Source: JAYVIQ01 sp043770215 (lineage in GTDB: Bacteria; Bacteroidota; Bacteroidia; Cytophagales; JAAEPT01). From it: 13,050 nt of DNA. The translations under genes and the position numbers were made by a program. Below the pieces are notes generated by a model that saw nothing but the letters and a program-made list of their open reading frames with translations, searched no databases and was not told the DNA's origin. Location: contig JAYVIQ010000171.1 of the NCBI GenBank assembly GCA_043770215.1, positions 1 through 13,050 of the forward strand, in the 5' to 3' direction. Positions 8,557 to 13,050 of this stretch are shown piece after piece; position 1 is the first letter of the stretch; every line of letters begins with the position of its first letter.

Positions 8557-8595
8557 TAAACCCTTCTGCTTTAAATAACAGAAGGGTTTATTTTT
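8557..8595 (+). terminator. Intrinsic terminator after gldJ
   Basis: A perfect 12-bp stem, TAAACCCTTCTG (8557-8568) with CAGAAGGGTTTA (8579-8590), and a 10-nt loop, followed at once by TTTTT. It starts 22 bp after the gldJ stop and separates gldJ from the FKBP gene. Confidence 0.92.
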
Positions 8596-8715
8596 GCATC
8601 ACAAATTTTTTTAAACGAATTAAAATCAATTCTTAATAAAACTTCTATTTTTTTATAGTATGCAAATAATTATTCCCTTTTTTTATTATATTTAATGAAT
8701 TAAACTAAGATAAAA

Positions 8716-9513
8716 ATGAAAAAAAGCACAATAGCACTTGCATTTATAGCAACTTTAGGAAGTTATACTACACAAGCACAATCAAAAAAAGCCATAAAAG
8801 CAGAATTGGCAACAGCTAAAAAATCTTTAGATAGCTTAAATAAATTAATAATTCCTAAACAAAATCTAACTTCTTTAAAAGATTCATTTAGCTATGCTCT
8901 AGGAGCAGATTTGTTTATTAATAACATAGAAGCCCAAGGCTTAGACAAACAGCTTACAGCAGATGCATTTTATCTAGGCTTTAAAAGTGCTGAAAATCAT
9001 CAAGTAGCTATGCCACAAGAAGAAAGAGATGCCCTAATCCAATCTGTTTTTCAAAAAATAAATGAGTCCAAGCAAACAGAAGAAGGTAATGAATCTGAAG
9101 TTACAAATGCTAATGCACAAGCTAATTTAGAAAAAGGTTCTGCATTTTTGGCATTAAACAGCAAAGCACCAGGTGTAAAAACATTAGCCTCTGGCTTACA
9201 ATATAAAGTACTAAGCACTGGAGATGCTAAATCCGTTTCCCCAAAAACTACATCTAACGTTACTGTAAATTATGAAGGGAAGCTAATAGACGGTACAGTA
9301 TTTGATTCATCGTACGAAAGAGGAACTCCAGCTAGTTTCCCTGTGAATGGTGTTATTAAAGGATGGACAGAAATTTTGCAATTGATGCATAAGGGAGATA
9401 AATGGGAAGTTTACATCCCATCAGATTTGGCTTATGGTGCTAATGGCGCTGGGGGAAAAATTGGACCAAATGAAACCCTAATTTTTAAAGTTGAATTATT
9501 AGAAATCAATTAA
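8716..9513 (+). CDS. Periplasmic FKBP-type peptidyl-prolyl cis-trans isomerase (Mip/FkpA-like)
   Basis: Catalyses proline cis-trans isomerisation during folding of envelope proteins. Residues 1-21 are a signal peptide (MKKS, hydrophobic core, TTQAQ) with no lipobox cysteine, so it is likely a soluble periplasmic protein. Residues about 45-145 form the helical FKBP_N dimerisation domain (SFSYALGADL, ADAFYLGF). The C-terminal FKBP domain (about 155-265) has the active-site set: VNYEG with Tyr186, VFDSS with Phe196-Asp197, VIKGW with Trp217, and LAYG with Tyr240, ending IFKVELLEIN. At 265 residues it has the usual Mip/FkpA length. GldI of gliding bacteria belongs to the same family, but GldI is a shorter lipoprotein, so I do not call it that. 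It stands between two terminators and is probably monocistronic. Confidence 0.93.
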   Translation: MKKSTIALAFIATLGSYTTQAQSKKAIKAELATAKKSLDSLNKLIIPKQNLTSLKDSFSYALGADLFINNIEAQGLDKQLTADAFYLGFKSAENHQVAMPQEERDALIQSVFQKINESKQTEEGNESEVTNANAQANLEKGSAFLALNSKAPGVKTLASGLQYKVLSTGDAKSVSPKTTSNVTVNYEGKLIDGTVFDSSYERGTPASFPVNGVIKGWTEILQLMHKGDKWEVYIPSDLAYGANGAGGKIGPNETLIFKVELLEIN

Positions 9514-9514
9514 T

Positions 9515-9550
9515 ATAAATAAAAATTTCAATTAACTATTTTTTATTTAT
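9515..9550. repeat. AT-only inverted repeat after the FKBP gene
   Basis: ATAAATAAAAA (9515-9525) and TTTTTATTTAT (9540-9550) are perfect 11-bp inverted arms around a 14-nt loop, beginning at the second base after the stop codon. With only A-T pairs the hairpin would be weak. It may protect or shape the mRNA 3' end, or be chance in AT-rich DNA. Confidence 0.3.
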
Positions 9551-9610
9551 CGGCTTTGAAAATGTAGTAGTTGCTCAAAGGTATTCAAGGGTATTGATAA
9601 AGAGAAACAT

Positions 9611-9647
9611 AAAACTCGGTGTTAGGCAACAACATCGAGTTTTTTTA
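9611..9647 (+). terminator. Intrinsic terminator after the FKBP gene
   Basis: AAAACTCG (9611-9618) pairs with CGAGTTTT (9636-9643), and an inner TGTT/AACA pair around AGGC extends the stem with small bulges. A run of T follows, to 9646. It is about 100 bp after the FKBP stop and before the decayed-gene region. Confidence 0.8.
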
Positions 9648-9688
9648 AATGACTCAATCCATTAAAATACGTTTTTTTTAATGGATAA

Positions 9689-10320
9689 AAATGGATAAAA
9701 AATTTAATTCAAGGTACAGCGTTGAAAAGTATCATCAATCCTTGCGGTGCTGTATTGCTTGATACAACGTTGGTTGAAATAGCTGTTAGTCCAAATATTG
9801 TTTTTCAAACCAAAAGTATGTTCTTGATGGAGATTCAAGAAATAGATTTACAACTCCAAAGACAGTTTTGTTGTTAATCAAACATTAGTTTTTCAAATCA
9901 AGTTTTATGGAAAAAGTCCCGCCCTTGGGGTAGCTGCAAAACGATAAAACCAGAAAATGGAGGTGGTACTTCGAATAGTTCTATATATAATTTTACAACA
10001 GAAATAAATACATGTTTTAAAGTTTCGGTAAAAAAATACCAATGAATTTGCCTTGGGCATATCTAATTTTGACAATAAAATATCTGTACTGAATCAAGAA
10101 AGTATGAGCTCTATAGAAATAAACAACCTTAGTGGTAAACATGAGTGGATGATTGATCTTGCATTTTTACCTAGTGCCACCAAAATATGAAATTTTAAGA
10201 CTTTTTTCTGATGTTTGCAATGGCAATAGCGGAGAGGACTACTCTTTAAATATTCAAGAAAAGGCGAACAATGATGTGCTTTTTTGCGTAAAACCACAAA
10301 TAAATTATAAACAACTACAC
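9689..10320 (+). pseudogene. Decayed gene, possibly a former T9SS-exported protein
   Basis: No intact gene spans this 630-bp stretch, but coding-like pieces follow one another on the + strand in shifted frames, as expected after several indels. Examples: GTALKSIINPCGAVLLDTTL (from 9713), LDGDSRNRFTTPKTVLL (about 9825-9880), SCKTIKPENGGGTSNSS (about 9932-9982) running on to FKVSVKKYQ, then FALGISNFDNKISV (from about 10046) with SIEINNLSGK after it, and finally KYEILRLFSDVCNGNSGEDY (from about 10182) up to a stop near 10320. The segment ISNFDNKISV followed by a SIEINNLSGK strand resembles the lead-in and first strands of a type A T9SS sorting domain, with the expected PNP lost. The original function cannot be named. 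Alternatives are non-coding DNA with chance similarity, or sequencing indels in a real gene. The reverse-strand open frame at 10094-10297 shows no recognisable features. Confidence 0.45.
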
Positions 10321-10406
10321 TCCTATTAATAAACCTTAAATATTTGGCTCAAACTATCGCCAAAAAACAATAACTTACTTAATATTATTATACAACATAT
10401 ATATAC

Positions 10407-12605
10407 GTGAAGAAATATACACAAAAAAACAAATCGCAAGGAACTCCGCTAAGAGTTAAGATATTAGACATTTTTACAAAAAAACCTTTTGATGTTTTAA
10501 ATGCAAAAAGTATAGGTAGGAAAATAGACTTTAAGGGGACTAAAAAATTTGAAGAGGTAAACTCTGAGTTGATCAAAATGTGGAAAGACGGTTTGCTAGA
10601 CAGTTTGCCAAGAGGAGAATTTAAATTGAAACACAAAGCAAATGCATTTTTTACAGGTGTAGTAGATTTTGTAAATCCCAGATTTTGTTTTGTCATAGTA
10701 CCAGAGTTAGAAAATGACATAAAAGTTTCTATAAAGCACATGAAATCTGCTTTAGACGGTGACACTGTGACTGTTGGCTTGATTGGAAAAGAAGGAAAAA
10801 ACCAAGAGGGAGAAATAAATGAAGTAATAAAACGGGCTAGAAAAGAATTTGTGGGTACACTACAGACTGGTACATCTAACTGGGTTATTCCTGCAAATAA
10901 AAAAATGCACGACGACATTTATGTACGTGAAAAAGAGTTGGGCGATGCTAAAGATGGGGATAAAGTTCTTGTAAGAATTATCAGATGGGGATCAGAAGAC
11001 CATAAACCAGAAGGCGCAATAGAAAAAGTATTGGGCAAAGAAGGCGAACATGAAGCAGAAATGCATGCCATCATGTATGAGTTTGATTTGCCAATGTTTT
11101 TTTCTAAAACAATAGAGAAAGAAGCAAATGCAATACCACTAGAAATATCAGCAGATGAAATTGCAAAAAGGAGAGATTTTAGAGGTGTTACTACTTTTAC
11201 TATAGATCCTTTTGATGCAAAAGATTTCGATGATGCCATCTCTTTACAAACCCTTGCAAATGGAAATTATGAAGTAGGTGTTCATATAGCAGATGTATCT
11301 CACTACGTACGAGATTTCACTGAGTTAGATAACGAGGCTTACAACAGAGGAACCTCTGTGTACCTAGTAGATAGGACAATTCCAATGTTGCCAGAACATC
11401 TTTCAAATGGTGTCTGTTCGCTTAGAGCAAATGAAGAAAAATGCACCTTTTCTGCTGTATTTGAAATAGATACTGAAGGAAAAGTACATAATGAATGGTT
11501 TGGTAAAACAATAATTTTCTCAGATAGAAGATTTACATATGAAGAAGCGCAAGAAAGAATAGAAACCAAAGAAGGAGATTTTGCAGACGAAATAAATATA
11601 TTAAATGCTTTGGCCTACAAACTTAGAGCAAAACGTTACAAAGAAGGTTCTATTAGTTTTGAAACACCAGAGATAAAATTTAAACTAGATGAAGACGGTA
11701 CACCTTTGGAAATTATCCAAAAAATAAGAAAAGATGCGCACAAACTTGTAGAAGATTTTATGTTGCTTGCCAATAAAGGAGTAGCCAGTTTTGTTTACAA
11801 CAAAGTAAAAGATGGTGGACCTACTATGGTGTACCGTACTCACGACAATCCTAACCCAGACAAACTAAATGTTTTTGCTGTATTTGCTGCAAAATTTGGA
11901 CATAAATTAAATTTTCAGGCAAATGTAGCTAAAGTACTAAACAAACTTACAGCTGATTTAGAAGGCAAAATAGAGGAAGGTATCTTACAACAGTTGGCCA
12001 TACGTACCATGGCAAAAGCAGTATATACCACAGAACCAAAAGGACATTTTGGATTGGGGTTTGAGCATTACTCTCATTTTACCTCACCTATACGTAGGTA
12101 CCCAGATTTAATGGTGCATCGCTTATTGTTTCATTATTTAAACGGAGGAACATCGGTATTACAAGCACCCATAGAAGATAGTTGCAAGCATTCTTCTGAA
12201 AGAGAAAAAGTAGCTGCTGATGCAGAAAGAGCTTCTATAAAATACAAGCAAGTAGAGTACATAAAAAACCATCATGAAAAGGTATTTGACGGCATAATTT
12301 CAGGAGTAACAGAGTGGGGTCTTTATGTAGTAATGACAGAAGCAAAATGCGAAGGCTTATTGAAATACAGCGAATTGCATGATGATAGATATGTGTATGA
12401 CGAAGATAATATACGTGCTATAGGCATGAATAATAAGAAAATATATGCTTTTGGTGATGCTATAACTGTAAAGGTATTGCGCACAGATCTAAGAAGCAGA
12501 ACCATAGACTTAGGCTTAGAAATTGGCAATAAAACAAGTGCAGAAATACCAAAAATTCAAGATAAAAAACCTCATAATTACAACGATTTAGATTTTGATA
12601 ATTAA
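10407..12605 (+). CDS. rnr: Ribonuclease R (RNB family 3'-5' exoribonuclease)
   Basis: RNase R degrades structured RNA processively from the 3' end, acting in mRNA and rRNA quality control and with tmRNA. The 732 residues show, in order: an N-terminal winged-helix-like region (VKILDIFTKKPFDVLNAKSIG); cold-shock RNA-binding domains (about 75-220, starting FFTGVVDFVNPRFCFV); the RNB catalytic domain with TIDPFDAKDFDDA, whose Asp267, Asp273, Asp275 and Asp276 bind Mg; the conserved FTSPIRRYPDLMVHRLL (from 558); and a C-terminal S1 domain (about 625-710, VFDGIISGVTEWGLYV). The lysine-rich tail of enterobacterial RNase R is missing. The start is GTG: an in-frame stop lies at 10380-10382 and the next ATG is about 57 codons in, so no other conventional start keeps the N-domain. 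No Shine-Dalgarno is visible. The last codons are followed by a long non-coding stretch. Confidence 0.97.
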   Translation: MKKYTQKNKSQGTPLRVKILDIFTKKPFDVLNAKSIGRKIDFKGTKKFEEVNSELIKMWKDGLLDSLPRGEFKLKHKANAFFTGVVDFVNPRFCFVIVPELENDIKVSIKHMKSALDGDTVTVGLIGKEGKNQEGEINEVIKRARKEFVGTLQTGTSNWVIPANKKMHDDIYVREKELGDAKDGDKVLVRIIRWGSEDHKPEGAIEKVLGKEGEHEAEMHAIMYEFDLPMFFSKTIEKEANAIPLEISADEIAKRRDFRGVTTFTIDPFDAKDFDDAISLQTLANGNYEVGVHIADVSHYVRDFTELDNEAYNRGTSVYLVDRTIPMLPEHLSNGVCSLRANEEKCTFSAVFEIDTEGKVHNEWFGKTIIFSDRRFTYEEAQERIETKEGDFADEINILNALAYKLRAKRYKEGSISFETPEIKFKLDEDGTPLEIIQKIRKDAHKLVEDFMLLANKGVASFVYNKVKDGGPTMVYRTHDNPNPDKLNVFAVFAAKFGHKLNFQANVAKVLNKLTADLEGKIEEGILQQLAIRTMAKAVYTTEPKGHFGLGFEHYSHFTSPIRRYPDLMVHRLLFHYLNGGTSVLQAPIEDSCKHSSEREKVAADAERASIKYKQVEYIKNHHEKVFDGIISGVTEWGLYVVMTEAKCEGLLKYSELHDDRYVYDEDNIRAIGMNNKKIYAFGDAITVKVLRTDLRSRTIDLGLEIGNKTSAEIPKIQDKKPHNYNDLDFDN

Positions 12606-12701
12606 TACGTAAATCCTAACTCTGAATGAAAGAATCAACGATCTTAATTTGTGCATAAACATATGGATGTCACATCCTAAATAAATTAGACTCTATGGGT
12701 A

Positions 12702-12747
12702 CTTACCACGCTGAGACGCGTGGTAAGATTCTTAAAAACATTTTTTT
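12702..12747 (+). terminator. Strong hairpin, possible terminator of rnr
   Basis: CTTACCACGC (12702-12711) and GCGTGGTAAG (12718-12727) form a perfect 10-bp stem with loop TGAGAC. A T7 run lies at 12741-12747, but 13 nt past the stem, so it is not a textbook intrinsic terminator. It is about 100 bp after the rnr stop. It could instead be an RNA-stabilising hairpin or a remnant of an element end. Confidence 0.45.
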
Positions 12748-12994
12748 ATTTAATGCAACACGTAAAATCAATTGGCTAATACCTAAGGGTGAAAAAAGTA
12801 ATTAGAGATAAAAAAAACGGATGTTTTTTGTAAAAAATACCCATTGCCTCCATTGCACAAAACACCACATTTTACTTATCCTCTTTTCTTTGTTTTGAGA
12901 TGGTATTTCTAAAATTGTATTTTTAACATAGTTATTCAAGCTAAAAAATATTGTGAATATCCGTTATTGTACCAGTAGTGGAATTGATTAGTGA

Positions 12995-13040
12995 TTTTGG
13001 GCGAAACCCTATCGGGTCAGGCTCTACGCTCTCGCTTTTG
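12995..13040. repeat. Candidate dispersed Bacteroidota intergenic repeat at window edge
   Basis: A GC-richer segment in very AT-rich DNA, with TTGGGCGAAACCC followed by CGGGTCAGGCTCTACGC, and the small hairpin ACCC-TATC-GGGT (13006-13017). From memory it resembles a family of short GGGCG..CCC..CGGGTC-GGCT..CGCT repeats seen between genes in Bacteroidota. Only one copy is visible, and the element may continue past the right edge, so this is recognition by resemblance only. Confidence 0.35.
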
Positions 13041-13050
13041 TTGCTGAAAA

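Larger units (their letters stand above)
12606..13050. other. Non-coding stretch after rnr
   Basis: No open frame of useful length on either strand; the longest ATG frames I found are about 10-25 codons. It holds a strong hairpin (12702-12727), an A/T hairpin AAAAAAC-GGAT-GTTTTTT (12812-12829) and a GC-richer element at the right edge. I see no tRNA-like fold. Confidence 0.6.

Noticed and set aside
8687..8694. TATATTTA as a -7 box for the FKBP gene
   Set aside because: It has a mismatch and no TTG at the right distance in a very AT-rich spacer.
10388..10918. 176-codon open frame on the reverse strand
   Set aside because: It lies opposite the certain rnr gene, and its Ser/Phe/Leu-rich product is typical of an antisense shadow.
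12665..12677. GGATGT-C-ACATCC palindrome
   Set aside because: A one-base centre cannot form a hairpin loop, and a single short palindrome in AT-rich spacer is weak evidence of a binding site.
12812..12829. AAAAAAC-GGAT-GTTTTTT hairpin as a terminator
   Set aside because: It has only one G-C pair and no gene directly before it on either strand; noted only within the spacer entry.

Overview
The window looks like chromosomal DNA from a member of the Bacteroidota. The DNA is AT-rich, start codons lack Shine-Dalgarno sequences, and promoter-like boxes fit the Bacteroidota TTG / TAnnTTTG pattern. It encodes a GldJ-type gliding/type IX secretion (T9SS) lipoprotein and a protein ending in a T9SS C-terminal sorting domain. 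An aerobic, probably marine, polysaccharide-degrading bacterium would fit the formylglycine-generating enzyme (sulfatase maturation) and the beta-helix secreted protein, but that lifestyle is inference.

Layout, all genes on the + strand. 1-1946: 3' part of a large modular secreted protein (beta-helix-like region, Ca-binding DxDxDG linker, jelly-roll/CBM-like domain, type A T9SS tail), running off the left edge. 2094-3029: a lipoprotein formylglycine-generating enzyme with both catalytic cysteines, followed after 26 bp by a class I SAM methyltransferase (3056-3706). 3913-7242: Mfd, the transcription-repair coupling factor, starting at GTG immediately after an in-frame stop. 7338-8534: short-form GldJ lipoprotein, closed by a clear intrinsic terminator at 8557-8595. 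8716-9513: periplasmic FKBP/Mip-type peptidyl-prolyl isomerase, with a second clear terminator at 9611-9647. 9689-10320: no intact gene, but coding-like fragments in shifted frames that look like a decayed gene, one of them resembling the region leading into a T9SS sorting domain. 10407-12605: RNase R with a GTG start. 12606-13050: no gene; it holds a perfect 10-bp stem hairpin and, at the right edge, a GC-richer element that may belong to a dispersed repeat.

How they fit together. GldJ is part of the T9SS/gliding machinery, the first gene is a likely substrate of that system, and the FKBP protein could help fold envelope proteins. The FGE would activate exported sulfatases, none of which is encoded here. 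Mfd and RNase R are housekeeping nucleic-acid enzymes. Two FGE-fold proteins sit about 4.3 kb apart, one with the catalytic cysteines and one (GldJ) without. I found no CRISPR, tRNA, rRNA, transposase or obvious defence system, and no strong case for a wholly new system. The best leads are the lipoprotein FGE, the decayed gene and the right-edge repeat candidate.
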